Below, piece after piece: positions 56,901-64,000 of a stretch of 64,000 nucleotides of DNA. The stretch is from Achromobacter sp. MYb9 (GTDB lineage: Bacteria; Pseudomonadota; Gammaproteobacteria; Burkholderiales; Burkholderiaceae_B), in contig NZ_PCOQ01000005.1 of NCBI RefSeq assembly GCF_002975275.1, forward strand, positions 186,001 to 250,000, in the 5' to 3' direction. Below the pieces are notes generated by a model. That model saw only the letters and a program-made list of their open reading frames with translations, was not told the DNA's origin and made no database searches. Position 1 is the first letter of the stretch. Each line of letters starts with the position of its first letter. Position numbers and translations under genes: made by a program.

Positions 56901-57734
56901 CTAAGTGTTGGCGCGCCCGTTGAGCAGGGCATCGATAAAGGTTTTCAGTGGGGCGCCCACGCGGCCGCCCAGATCGCGGGCGCGCGCGTTGGCTGACGAG
57001 ATCACGCCTTCGTCGTAGCAGGACCGCGCGTCGCCGATGCAGGCGCTATGGGCCGACACGGTCAGCGCGGCGATGCCACGCTGCTGCAACAGCGGCAGCC
57101 GGCCGATGCCCGCGCCGTCACGGCCCAGGCCGGCGTCGTTGAAGGTGACCAGCCGGGGCGTGGCCTTGACGCCGTCGGTTTGCAGGCCGGCCAGGCGTTC
57201 GCCGTGCGATGCCGTGACAGCGATCAGGCCATCGTCGCGTTGATCCAGCAGCGATACGGAATCCGCGCCGATGACTTGCGGCGTGCCGTCGGCCGCCGCC
57301 CGCAACACCATGCGCGATTCGTCCAGCAACGTGGGGGGCGGGTAGATGGCCACCGACAGGGCCAGCCGCGCGGCGGCCTCGGCCACGCGCATGCCCGGCA
57401 CGCAGCCCAGCGCCTGCGCCAGTACGTTGGCGTGACTGATGACGCCGTGGCGCAGCATGTCCGCGCCGTCGCCGATGCGGCAGCTTTGATAGCCGGCGGC
57501 GGCGGCGGGCACGCCCCAGCCTTGCAGATCGGACAGGCCGGCAATGCCGGCTTGCCGCAGCCCCACGCCGGCGTCGTTCAGGATCACCGCCCGGACCCCG
57601 CCGCGCGCTGCGCAATAGGCGGCGTAGCGTCCGCCGTGGGACCCGGCGATCACCACCCGGCCAGCGTCCGCGCTACCCAGCTTGGTGATGCTGTCGAGCA
57701 CACGGGCGTCGATGACGGTTGCTTGTGATTCCAT
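56901..57734 (-). CDS. Unrecognised protein made of two tandem copies of one domain
   Basis: A 277-residue protein I cannot assign to a named family. It is clearly an internal duplication: residues about 12-115 and 163-270 share, in the same order, (V/T)A(G)SHG, a hydrophobic strand before NDAG, AGI-x2-L-x2-LQ, a Cys close to IGD, and GVIS-x-AN ending in an LG-x-x-x-G turn. Each copy probably forms one lobe of a bilobed soluble enzyme or binding protein, with the Ser-His, Asn-Asp and Asp residues as candidate active-site positions. No signal peptide is seen. It opens the ThDP-Bug-SDR operon, so a role in the same pathway is likely. Its start codon lies inside one of two 13-bp palindromes. Confidence 0.8.
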   Translation of the reverse strand: MESQATVIDARVLDSITKLGSADAGRVVIAGSHGGRYAAYCAARGGVRAVILNDAGVGLRQAGIAGLSDLQGWGVPAAAAGYQSCRIGDGADMLRHGVISHANVLAQALGCVPGMRVAEAAARLALSVAIYPPPTLLDESRMVLRAAADGTPQVIGADSVSLLDQRDDGLIAVTASHGERLAGLQTDGVKATPRLVTFNDAGLGRDGAGIGRLPLLQQRGIAALTVSAHSACIGDARSCYDEGVISSANARARDLGGRVGAPLKTFIDALLNGRANT

Positions 57735-57742
57735 ATTGTGGA
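57730..57742. promoter_or_regulatory. 13-bp palindrome-like element, copy 1
   Basis: TCCATATTGTGGA is identical at 12 of 13 positions to the perfect palindrome at 57872 and includes the start codon of the duplicated-domain gene. A bound regulator here could block transcription elongation or translation start. The IclR product encoded at the far end of the operon is a candidate. Confidence 0.45.
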
Positions 57743-57871
57743 TTTATGGTTATAGGAATGACTGATGGGGGAAATTAAAAGGCAAAGTGCAGGCCGACCT
57801 TGCTTGTCTCTGTGTTGTTATATCTATGCAAATGATTCTACGGGCGCGAAAAGCGGTAGGGCAATGATTCA

Positions 57872-57884
57872 TCCATATTATGGA
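57872..57884. promoter_or_regulatory. 13-bp perfect palindrome, copy 2
   Basis: TCCATA-T-TATGGA is a perfect inverted repeat around one central base, about 140 bases upstream of the operon's first start codon. It repeats the element at 57730. The 288-base gap between the operon and the next efflux gene contains this element and a terminator and no gene that I can see. Confidence 0.5.
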
Positions 57885-57971
57885 AATAGATTTAATGAGG
57901 CCTTGCGAATCACGATCGGCATCGCGCCCGGACCCTCACTGCGCGCGCTTCTGAATGGCCGCGGCAGGACG

Positions 57972-57996
57972 AAAAAAAAGCGCCCGGGTAGGGCGC
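57972..57996 (-). terminator. Rho-independent terminator of the MarR-FUSC efflux operon
   Basis: On the minus strand GCGCCC, loop TACCC, GGGCGC is followed at once by eight T residues. It sits 26 bases after the stop of the outer-membrane factor gene, the last gene of the efflux operon, and is the most convincing intrinsic terminator in the window. Confidence 0.85.
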
Positions 57997-58022
57997 CTTG
58001 GGGGCATCACGCTGCTTGCGGG

Positions 58023-59444
58023 CTACTTCTCCCAGCCGCCGCCCAACGCCAGGAAGACGGCGATCTGGTCGCTGCTGAGTTCGGCCTGCGAGGCCGCCAG
58101 CGCGCTTTCGTTGGCGGCCAGCGTGCGTTCGGCGTCAAGCACCGTCAGGTAATCGGTCTTGCCGTACTGGAACAGCCGGCGCGCTTGCGAGGCGGCTTCG
58201 GCGCTTTGGTCGCGGGCGGCGCGCAACGAGGCGTCGCGATCCAGTTGGCGCGCGTAGACGACCAGCGCGCTTTCGGTTTCCCGCAGCGCATTCAGCACCG
58301 TGGCGTCAAAGCGCGCCACCGCGGCCTTGGTGTTGGCCTCGGCTTCGGCGATGCGGGCCTGCACCGCGCCGGTATTCGGGATGGTCCATGAGATCAGCGG
58401 ACCCACGCTCCAGCCGAAGGTGCCGCGGTCGCCGAACATGGAGGCCGGGCCGCCCGATGCGCCGGACAGGCCCAGCGTGATCTTCGGATACAGGTCGGCC
58501 GTGGCCACGCCGATGCGCGCCGTGCTGGCGGCCAGTGTCCGCTCGGCCTGGCGGATGTCGGGGCGGCGACGCAGCAACGCGGCGCCGTCGCCCACGGGAA
58601 TGGTGGCGGTCAGCCGCGGCGCGGCGGCGCATTGCAGCAGCGACGACGGGATTTCGCTAGGCGTCTGCCCTGTCAGCGCGGCCAGGCGATACAGCGCGGT
58701 GCGCTGCTGCGACTGGAAGGGCGGCAGGTTGGCCTGCAGTTGTTCCAGCTGGCTGCGGGCGCGGGTCACATCCAGCGTGGTGCCGCGTCCGGCTCGCTGC
58801 AGCCGGCTGACCGCGTTCAGCGATTCCTTCTGCACCTGCACCGAATGCTGGGCCGATGCCAGCTGCATGCCGGCCGAGCACAGGTTGGCATAGGCGCGCG
58901 CGGTCTCGGCCGCCACGGTGACGCGGGTGGCGTCGTAGGCGGCCTGCGCGGCTTGCGCGTCGCCGCTGGCGGCTTCGATGGCACGGCGGATCTGGCCAAA
59001 CAGGTCCAACTGGTACGACACGCTTGCGCCGGTCGAGTACGACCAGCGGCTGGGTGGGTCGACGCCCGGCTGCAGTTCCTGCAAGCCCGACACGTGGCCA
59101 AAGGTAGGCGACGCGTTGACGCCGATCGTGGGTTGCTGCTGCGCCTGGGATTCCTGCACGGCGGCTTGCGCGCGTTCCAGATTGGCGCTGGCCACGCGCA
59201 GGTCCGTGTTTGCCGACAGGGCCTTTTCGACCAGGCCGTCCAGCACCGGGTCGTTGTACAGACGCCACCAGTGACCCGACACGGCTTCCTGCTGGAACAC
59301 CCCGGCCTGCGCTTCGACGAAGGCGCCCTGGGCGGCCGGCCGCTGCACGACCGAACCGGCGGGCACCTGATAATCAGGGCCCACGGTGGTGCATCCGGCC
59401 AGCGCAAGGGCCAGCATCAGCGGCAGGAGGTGTTTGGTGTTCAT
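58023..59444 (-). CDS. Efflux outer-membrane channel lipoprotein (NodT family)
   Basis: A 473-residue TolC-fold outer-membrane factor with a lipoprotein signal (LALALAGC). The paired repeats of the family are present, including QLDLFGQIRRAIEAA in the first half, RRRPDIRQAERTLAASTARIGVATADLYPKI split by the usual boundary, and WTIPNTGAVQARIAEAEAN in the second. It is the last gene of the MarR-FUSC-DUF1656-HlyD-OMF operon and forms the outer-membrane exit for the exporter. A strong terminator follows its stop codon. Confidence 0.93.
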   Translation of the reverse strand: MNTKHLLPLMLALALAGCTTVGPDYQVPAGSVVQRPAAQGAFVEAQAGVFQQEAVSGHWWRLYNDPVLDGLVEKALSANTDLRVASANLERAQAAVQESQAQQQPTIGVNASPTFGHVSGLQELQPGVDPPSRWSYSTGASVSYQLDLFGQIRRAIEAASGDAQAAQAAYDATRVTVAAETARAYANLCSAGMQLASAQHSVQVQKESLNAVSRLQRAGRGTTLDVTRARSQLEQLQANLPPFQSQQRTALYRLAALTGQTPSEIPSSLLQCAAAPRLTATIPVGDGAALLRRRPDIRQAERTLAASTARIGVATADLYPKITLGLSGASGGPASMFGDRGTFGWSVGPLISWTIPNTGAVQARIAEAEANTKAAVARFDATVLNALRETESALVVYARQLDRDASLRAARDQSAEAASQARRLFQYGKTDYLTVLDAERTLAANESALAASQAELSSDQIAVFLALGGGWEK

Positions 59445-59518
59445 GGCAGGTACGGCTTGGCGTTGAATGATGGGGTTGAAAGTCGGAAAGGGCGCGCGGA
59501 ATGGCGAAGTCAGGTCGG

Positions 59519-60433
59519 CTAACCGGCGTCTGCCGCCGCCTGCGCCGTTTGCGCCGGCTTCGGATCCACCGAAACGGTGGCGGTCTGGCCGGCGACCAGG
59601 CGCACGCCGTCGGGCACGTCGTCGATCTTCACGCGGACCGGGATGCGTTGCGCCAGGCGCACCCAGTTGAACGTGGGGTTCACGTTGGGCAGCAGGTTGG
59701 CGCCCGTGCTGCGGTCGCGGTCGGCAATGCCCATGGCGATGCTTTCCACGTGGCCGCTGATGCGGCGCGAATCGCCCATCAGCGTCACCGTGACGGGGTC
59801 GCCTTCGTGGATGCCGGGCAGCTTGGTTTCTTCGAAGTAGCCTTCCACGTAGAAAGACCCGGCATCCACCAGCGCCATGACGCCGCGGCCGGCCGAGGCG
59901 TAGGACCCGGCGCGCAGGTCCAGATTCGTGACGCGGCCGTCGCTGGCCGCCACCACGCGGCTGCGTTCCAGATTCAGGCGGGCGGTATTCAATTGCACTT
60001 GAGCCTGGGCCAGCGCGGCTTCGGTCTGCTGTACCTTGGTCTGGCTCTGTTCGACGGCTTCGGCCGCCACCAGTTGGCCCAGCGAGCGGTTGCGCTTGGC
60101 GTCGCGCAAGGCCTGGTCGTGCGCGACCTGCTGCGAACGCACCGAGGCCTGGGCCTGGTCGAACGCCAGCTGGAAACGCGCGCGGTCGATTTCAAACAGC
60201 AGGTCGCCCGCCTTCACGTCCTGGTTGTCGTGCACGGGCACGCTCGTCACCAGGCCCGAGACGTCGGGCGCCACCTGAACCACATAGGCCTTGACGCGGC
60301 CATCCCGCGTCCAGGGTTCGACTTCATAGTGCACCCAGAGCTGCCAGCCGGCGTAAGCGGCGGCGGCGACGACGACGGCCGTCACTGCGAACTTGCCGAT
60401 AGCAGCAGGGCGAAGGGCATTGGGGAGTTTCAT
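59519..60433 (-). CDS. HlyD-family periplasmic adaptor (AaeA/EmrA-like)
   Basis: A 304-residue adaptor anchored by one N-terminal membrane helix (FAVTAVVVAAAAYAGWQLWVHY), not by lipid. A biotinyl-lipoyl half (VQVAPDVSGLVTSVPVHDNQDVKAGDLLF in part), a coiled-coil hairpin and the second half (VVAASDGRVTNLDLRAGSYA) follow. The ATG at 60433 is used because the upstream frame overlaps the DUF1656 gene without similarity. It joins the FUSC permease to the outer-membrane channel, as AaeA does for AaeB in aromatic-acid efflux. Confidence 0.92.
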   Translation of the reverse strand: MKLPNALRPAAIGKFAVTAVVVAAAAYAGWQLWVHYEVEPWTRDGRVKAYVVQVAPDVSGLVTSVPVHDNQDVKAGDLLFEIDRARFQLAFDQAQASVRSQQVAHDQALRDAKRNRSLGQLVAAEAVEQSQTKVQQTEAALAQAQVQLNTARLNLERSRVVAASDGRVTNLDLRAGSYASAGRGVMALVDAGSFYVEGYFEETKLPGIHEGDPVTVTLMGDSRRISGHVESIAMGIADRDRSTGANLLPNVNPTFNWVRLAQRIPVRVKIDDVPDGVRLVAGQTATVSVDPKPAQTAQAAADAG

Positions 60434-60435
60434 AC

Positions 60436-60648
60436 CTATCTCTGGAGAAAATAAGGGGATATCAGGGAAACGCCATACAGCAGCACCACGAACAGCGCCA
60501 GGTCGAACAGCGCGGGGTGCCACACCAGGCGGTACAGCCCGGCGCGGGCCAGCACGCGGCGCACGGCCCAGGCGACGCCCAGGGTGACCATGCCCAGCAC
60601 CAGCAGCCAGGGGAAGTAAATGCCGTAGAGATTGAATTCGCCGATCAT
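60436..60648 (-). CDS. DUF1656 small inner-membrane protein (AaeX-like)
   Basis: A 70-residue protein with two membrane helices (YFPWLLVLGMVTLGVAWAVRR and LFDLALFVVLLYGVSLI). Its start MIGEFNLYGIYFPW is typical of DUF1656/AaeX, which accompanies AaeA/AaeB-type exporters and has an unproven function. Its ATG overlaps the stop of the FUSC gene (ATGA at 60645-60648), and it ends two bases before the adaptor gene begins, so it sits in a tightly packed operon. Confidence 0.9.
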   Translation of the reverse strand: MIGEFNLYGIYFPWLLVLGMVTLGVAWAVRRVLARAGLYRLVWHPALFDLALFVVLLYGVSLISPYFLQR

Positions 60649-62708
60649 GATGCGTGGCCCTCCCGGGTGGGATGGGCGGGTTGGTAGTCGGGCGCGTCGG
60701 GAAAGAAGGCGCGACGGATGCCCACCAGGGCCACCACGGCGCGGTCGCGGGCGGCCAGGCCTTGCGGCGAGGCGGCCACGCTGGACAGCGCGCGGTCGAT
60801 CTGCGCCAGGAACTCCGGCGTCTTCTCGCCGATGCGCCACGACGAGCGGGCACGGAAAAATTGCGCAAGGCTGTTCAGCACGGGCAGGATCGTGGGCTCG
60901 GCCATCGGCAGATGGCGGCGCGCGCGTTGCAGTTCCGTGATGTCGCGGCCCACGCGCAGGTCTTTCAACGCGTCGGCGGCAACCAGATCGTCCGGGCGCT
61001 TCGCAAGCGCTAGGCGCGGCTGCAACAGGCCGATGCGGTCCAGCATGCGGGCCGCATAGGTATGGCGCGAGGGCGCGCGCGGCGAGCTGGCCAGCGTCGC
61101 CAGTTCCTTCCAGTTGGCAGCCTGGATGCGGCGGGCGCTCCAGTCGGCGCTGACCGTGCGGAAGATGGCGGCGATGATGGCGGCGGTAGCTACGCCCATG
61201 CACTGCGCCACCTGGGTATCGATGAAGGACACGATGTCCGCGGTATTCGTGTCTTGCAGCGCCATCGTGCCCAGGAATCCGAACAACATGGCCATCCCCT
61301 TGCCGGTGCTGGCGGGCCGTGCGATGAAGACGCCCAGCACGAAGGCGGTAGGCAGCATCGACAGGGCCAGCATTTCAAACGAATGGATGGCGGGCATGAT
61401 GCCCAGCAGATACAGCGCCGACAACGGGATGGAATACACCGTGTAGGTCAGGAACTGCATGATGCCCGGCACCGGGTTGTCCTGCGACGCGAAGAAGCAG
61501 CTGAAAATCGCGGCCATCATCGCGGCGGTGGCGCCGTTGCTCCAGGCCGTGCCGATCCAGAAGGCGCAGCACACCGAAATGGCCACGCCCGCGGCCAGCG
61601 CGGACAGCAGCGCCATGCCGTGGTCGCGGTGCAGCGCGGCGTTGGGATCGCGGGCGGGGCGGGCCGCGCGCAAGGGGGCCCGCAGCGGCGCGCCTTGCAG
61701 GCCGGCGCGGATCTCGCGGCGCAGCGCAAGGCACTCGTCATAGGTGTCGATCAGTTCGCGCAGCCGCGTCATCAGGCTGGCCAGCAGGGCGTCGCGCCAG
61801 GTGGAGTGGCTGTCGATGGCGGGCGTCAGCCGCGAGACGGCAGCGCGCAATTGCACCGCCGTTTCGTGCGAGGCCTGCGCGCCGGCATTGATCCACTCGG
61901 AAATGTCATGCAGCAGCGCGGAAACGGGTTCGGGCAGGGGCTGGTCGTTGGCTTGCAGGGCGCGCAGGCGATCTTCCACGGCGGACACGGCCGGCGTCAG
62001 TGCCGAGATCTGGTCCTGCATGGCGCGCACGGCGCCGGACGTCCAGCGCAGGTTGCTCGTGTCGAACGGCACGTGCGTCGACAAGAGGCGAAGCTGCGTG
62101 ATGTCGTTGGCCAGCACGCGGCGGTCGCGATCGCGCTGTTCGGCGTTCTGGCCGCTAAGCGTGTCGTGCATCCAGTTGCGGGCGTCGCGTACGGCCTTGT
62201 CCAGTTGCAGGGTCAGGGCAGGGGCCAGGCCGCGGGGCAGCACCAGGCTGTGGACCAGCGTGGCGCAGACAATCCCCAGGCTGATCTCTTCGACGCGCGC
62301 AAGCGCCGTGTCGAACACCAGCGACGGGTCCGTCACGCTGGGAAAACCGATCATTGCCGCGGTGTACCCGGCCAGCATGAACAGGTACGACCGCGGCGTG
62401 CGGTCCAGCACCGACATGTACAGGCAGGCGCCCACCCACGTGACCATCGCGGCGGTCATGACCACCGGCGAGTTGGACAGCCGCGGCACCATGTAGACGG
62501 TGGCGGCCGAGCCGACGAACGTGCCCACCAGGCGGTACAGCGCTTTCGAACGCACGGCGCCCGACCACGGTTGCGCCACGACATAGGCGGTGGTCATCGC
62601 CCAGAACGGACGCGGCAAACCGATGCTGTAGGCCAGATAAAGCGCCATGATGGCGCTTAGGTAGCTCTTTAGCGAAAAGATGGTTTCGCGGACGTTCGGC
62701 AGTTTCAC
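60645..62708 (-). CDS. FUSC-family inner-membrane exporter (AaeB-like, aromatic acid efflux)
   Basis: A 687-residue permease with two blocks of about five to six membrane helices separated by a long cytosolic region, as in AaeB and fusaric-acid resistance proteins. The first block begins LKSYLSAIMALYLAYSIGLPRPFWAMTTAYVVAQPWSGA, here given in parts, and the second repeats the pattern after residue 360. The start is a GTG at 62708 whose bases overlap the MarR stop (GTGA), with AGGA nine bases upstream. It is probably proton-driven export of aromatic or other hydrophobic carboxylates. Confidence 0.92.
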   Translation of the reverse strand: MKLPNVRETIFSLKSYLSAIMALYLAYSIGLPRPFWAMTTAYVVAQPWSGAVRSKALYRLVGTFVGSAATVYMVPRLSNSPVVMTAAMVTWVGACLYMSVLDRTPRSYLFMLAGYTAAMIGFPSVTDPSLVFDTALARVEEISLGIVCATLVHSLVLPRGLAPALTLQLDKAVRDARNWMHDTLSGQNAEQRDRDRRVLANDITQLRLLSTHVPFDTSNLRWTSGAVRAMQDQISALTPAVSAVEDRLRALQANDQPLPEPVSALLHDISEWINAGAQASHETAVQLRAAVSRLTPAIDSHSTWRDALLASLMTRLRELIDTYDECLALRREIRAGLQGAPLRAPLRAARPARDPNAALHRDHGMALLSALAAGVAISVCCAFWIGTAWSNGATAAMMAAIFSCFFASQDNPVPGIMQFLTYTVYSIPLSALYLLGIMPAIHSFEMLALSMLPTAFVLGVFIARPASTGKGMAMLFGFLGTMALQDTNTADIVSFIDTQVAQCMGVATAAIIAAIFRTVSADWSARRIQAANWKELATLASSPRAPSRHTYAARMLDRIGLLQPRLALAKRPDDLVAADALKDLRVGRDITELQRARRHLPMAEPTILPVLNSLAQFFRARSSWRIGEKTPEFLAQIDRALSSVAASPQGLAARDRAVVALVGIRRAFFPDAPDYQPAHPTREGHAS

Positions 62709-63181
62709 GATGGGTCGTCCTGCGGATGCCCGCCGGTGGCGCCGCGGCCCAGCGATACCTTCAAGGCGTCGAAGACGCGCAGGCACGCTTCCAGGTCGGC
62801 TTCGCTGACGCCGTGGAAGAGGCGGCGGCGCAGTTCCACCAGCACGTCCTCGACTTGCGCGCGCAACGCATTGCCGGCGTCGGTCAGGTGCAGCGTCTTG
62901 GCGCGGCGGTCATGGGCGTCTTCGCGGCGCTCCATCAGGCCCGCGGCGACCAGTTGATCCAGCACGCGCACCAGCGACGGGCCTTCGACGCCCAGCGCTT
63001 CGGCCAGCGCGCCCTGGCGCACGCCGTCGCCCAGGCGGCCCGCCAGGATAACGGGCCACGCCGTCGCTTGCGACAGGCCATAGTCTGCCAGCGCCTTGTC
63101 GGCGGCGCCGCGATAGGCGCGCGACAGCACCATCAGGTTTGCGGTGGTGGCCATGAGTTGGGAGTCGGAAGGAGATTTCAT
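62705..63181 (-). CDS. MarR-family regulator of the FUSC efflux operon
   Basis: A 158-residue MarR protein with the winged helix (QGALAEALGVEGPSLVRVLDQLVAAGLMERR) and wing (EDAHDRRAKTLHLTDAG) in the centre. It is the first gene of the operon rather than divergent from it, and the FUSC gene starts inside its stop codon. It therefore probably represses its own operon and is relieved by an exported aromatic acid. The palindrome ATAGAT-N8-ATCTAT just upstream of its start is the likely site. Confidence 0.92.
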   Translation of the reverse strand: MKSPSDSQLMATTANLMVLSRAYRGAADKALADYGLSQATAWPVILAGRLGDGVRQGALAEALGVEGPSLVRVLDQLVAAGLMERREDAHDRRAKTLHLTDAGNALRAQVEDVLVELRRRLFHGVSEADLEACLRVFDALKVSLGRGATGGHPQDDPS

Positions 63182-63184
63182 GGA

Positions 63185-63204
63185 ATAGATTGTATCCTAT
63201 CTAT
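63185..63204. promoter_or_regulatory. MarR operator candidate upstream of the efflux operon
   Basis: ATAGAT-TGTATCCT-ATCTAT is a perfect 6-bp inverted repeat directly before the marR start codon. The core CCTATCTA at 63196-63203 recurs in inverse orientation as TAGATAGG at 63259-63266, giving a second half-site upstream. Both lie in an AT-rich patch that would hold the promoter. Confidence 0.55.
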
Positions 63205-63345
63205 TAGCTTACTAATAATTGAAAATGGCGAATATCCCCATTGATTTTTTCAATTGGCTAGATAGGAGCGCGGTTTTCCATCAGTGGAAAACAGGGGCGA
63301 AAAGGACGCGGGCGCGGCGCGGCAGGGCGGCCGCGCCGGGGGGCG

Positions 63346-63789
63346 TCAGCCGTTGCAGTCGGCCCAGCAGTTGGGCGTTTCGTACAAACGCACGCGCGTC
63401 AGGCGCAGGTCGGCGCCGTAGTGGCCGTGGTACTGCGGGGCCAGCGTGTCGAACACGATCTGGGCCAGGTTTTCGGCGGTGGGAATGCGGTCCAGCACCA
63501 CCGTCTTGTGGTCCGGCAGGCTATCCAGGAAGCCGCGCACGGCCGCGTCGCCTTCATAGACCAGGAACGCGTGGTCCCAGACGTCCACGATGTGAGTCTT
63601 GGCGATGTGCTTGATCTCGGAGAAATCCATCAGCATGCCGTTATCGGATTCGCCGGGGGCTTGCACCACGTCGCCCGTCAGGGTGATTTCCAGCACATAG
63701 CGGTGGCCATGCAGATTGCGGCACTGGCTGCGGTGGTCGGGAATGCGGTGGCCGGCGTCGAATTCCAGCCTGCGGGTCACGGAAATCAT
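63346..63789 (-). CDS. queD: 6-carboxy-5,6,7,8-tetrahydropterin synthase
   Basis: A 147-residue QueD protein, which makes 6-carboxytetrahydropterin from dihydroneopterin triphosphate in the queuosine pathway. The zinc histidines are in DAGHRIP and NLHGHRY, with the catalytic cysteine in SQCRNLHGH. LMDFSEIKHI and the DHAFLVYEGD and IPTAENLA segments complete the family pattern. It starts 28 bases after the queE stop on the same strand, so the two are probably in one operon. QueE then uses its product to make 7-carboxy-7-deazaguanine. Confidence 0.93.
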   Translation of the reverse strand: MISVTRRLEFDAGHRIPDHRSQCRNLHGHRYVLEITLTGDVVQAPGESDNGMLMDFSEIKHIAKTHIVDVWDHAFLVYEGDAAVRGFLDSLPDHKTVVLDRIPTAENLAQIVFDTLAPQYHGHYGADLRLTRVRLYETPNCWADCNG

Positions 63790-63817
63790 CGCGTGCTCCG
63801 CAAGGCGTCGGGGTAAA

Positions 63818-64000
63818 TCATGGAATGCCTATGTATTTGTGGGTCTGCAAACTCAGCCGCCATTGCGGATGCTGCATACAGTACTGGACGGCTTGCTGGG
63901 TATTGGCCGCGCGCGCGGGGCCATCCATGGGTTGCAGGAAAAAGTGCTCGAAATCCAGGTGCGCGAAGGTTTCGGGCAAGGCGTTGGCTTGCGGATAGAC
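63818..64000 (-). CDS. queE: 7-carboxy-7-deazaguanine synthase, C-terminal part
   Basis: The gene runs off the right edge; the last 60 codons are here. The segment FFLQPMDGP, then WRLSLQTHKYIGIP at the very end, is the typical C-terminus of QueE, the radical-SAM enzyme after QueD in queuosine synthesis. The radical-SAM CxxxCxxC motif lies upstream of the window. The order queE-queD supports both calls. Confidence 0.85.
   Translation of the reverse strand, partial: VYPQANALPETFAHLDFEHFFLQPMDGPARAANTQQAVQYCMQHPQWRLSLQTHKYIGIP

Noticed and set aside
55109-56923. 604-codon frame antisense to the ThDP enzyme
   Set aside because: No motifs, and it covers a gene with complete ThDP signatures on the other strand.

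Overview
The window is about 64 kb of dense, high-GC chromosome. Long open frames occur by chance on both strands, so the calls rest on protein motifs, ribosome binding sites (RBS) and gene spacing. The gene set points to a beta-proteobacterium of the Alcaligenaceae (Achromobacter/Bordetella type). It has orphan Bug/TctC solute receptors, an autotransporter with an extended signal peptide, many IclR, LysR and MarR regulators beside small catabolic clusters, and an imuA-imuB-dnaE2 mutagenesis cassette. I saw no rRNA, tRNA, CRISPR array, insertion sequence or phage gene.

Layout. 1-2.6 kb: end of a class V aminotransferase, a serine hydrolase and an aldo/keto reductase. 2.6-9.3 kb: a TetR repressor divergent from a complete RND drug-efflux operon (adaptor, pump, outer-membrane channel), with two copies of an 18-bp palindrome between them. 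9.3-11.8 kb: a Bug receptor and an M20 amidohydrolase behind a promoter that overlaps an inverted repeat. 11.8-16 kb: an MHS-type transporter and a GMC oxidoreductase divergent from an IclR regulator. 16.2-23.7 kb: a 2,488-residue autotransporter whose passenger holds a tandem 525-residue module. 23.8-26.2 kb: a MarR regulator divergent from an FAD monooxygenase, then two overlapping small membrane-protein genes. 26.3-31.6 kb: a FyuA-like TonB receptor, O-methyltransferase and MFS gene divergent from an AraC regulator, which looks like a siderophore-uptake locus. 31.6-35.6 kb: LtrA-like, VOC, a truncated GFA gene, an AhpD-like protein, a Lon-substrate-domain protein and a ParB-like protein.

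35.7-41.7 kb: an RraA-family protein, an aminotransferase and a polar amino-acid ABC transporter in one operon, followed by a LysR gene. 41.7-44.5 kb: an I78 inhibitor-like lipoprotein, a LysR gene and a secreted SGNH hydrolase. 44.5-50 kb: the SOS mutasome imuA-imuB-dnaE2 behind a perfect LexA box. 50-53.3 kb: an amino-acid permease, an esterase and an IclR gene. 53.3-57.7 kb: an operon of an internally duplicated protein I do not recognise, a ThDP enzyme, a Bug receptor and an SDR. 58-63.2 kb: a MarR-FUSC-DUF1656-HlyD-outer membrane factor efflux operon, translationally coupled in its first half and closed by a clear terminator. 63.3-64 kb: queD and the end of queE.

The most interesting items are the duplicated-domain protein with its paired 13-bp palindromes, the overlapping small membrane proteins, the modular autotransporter with RGD at the same place in each module, the siderophore-type locus carrying a methyltransferase, and the RraA/aminotransferase/ABC operon, which may break down a branched hydroxy-glutamate.
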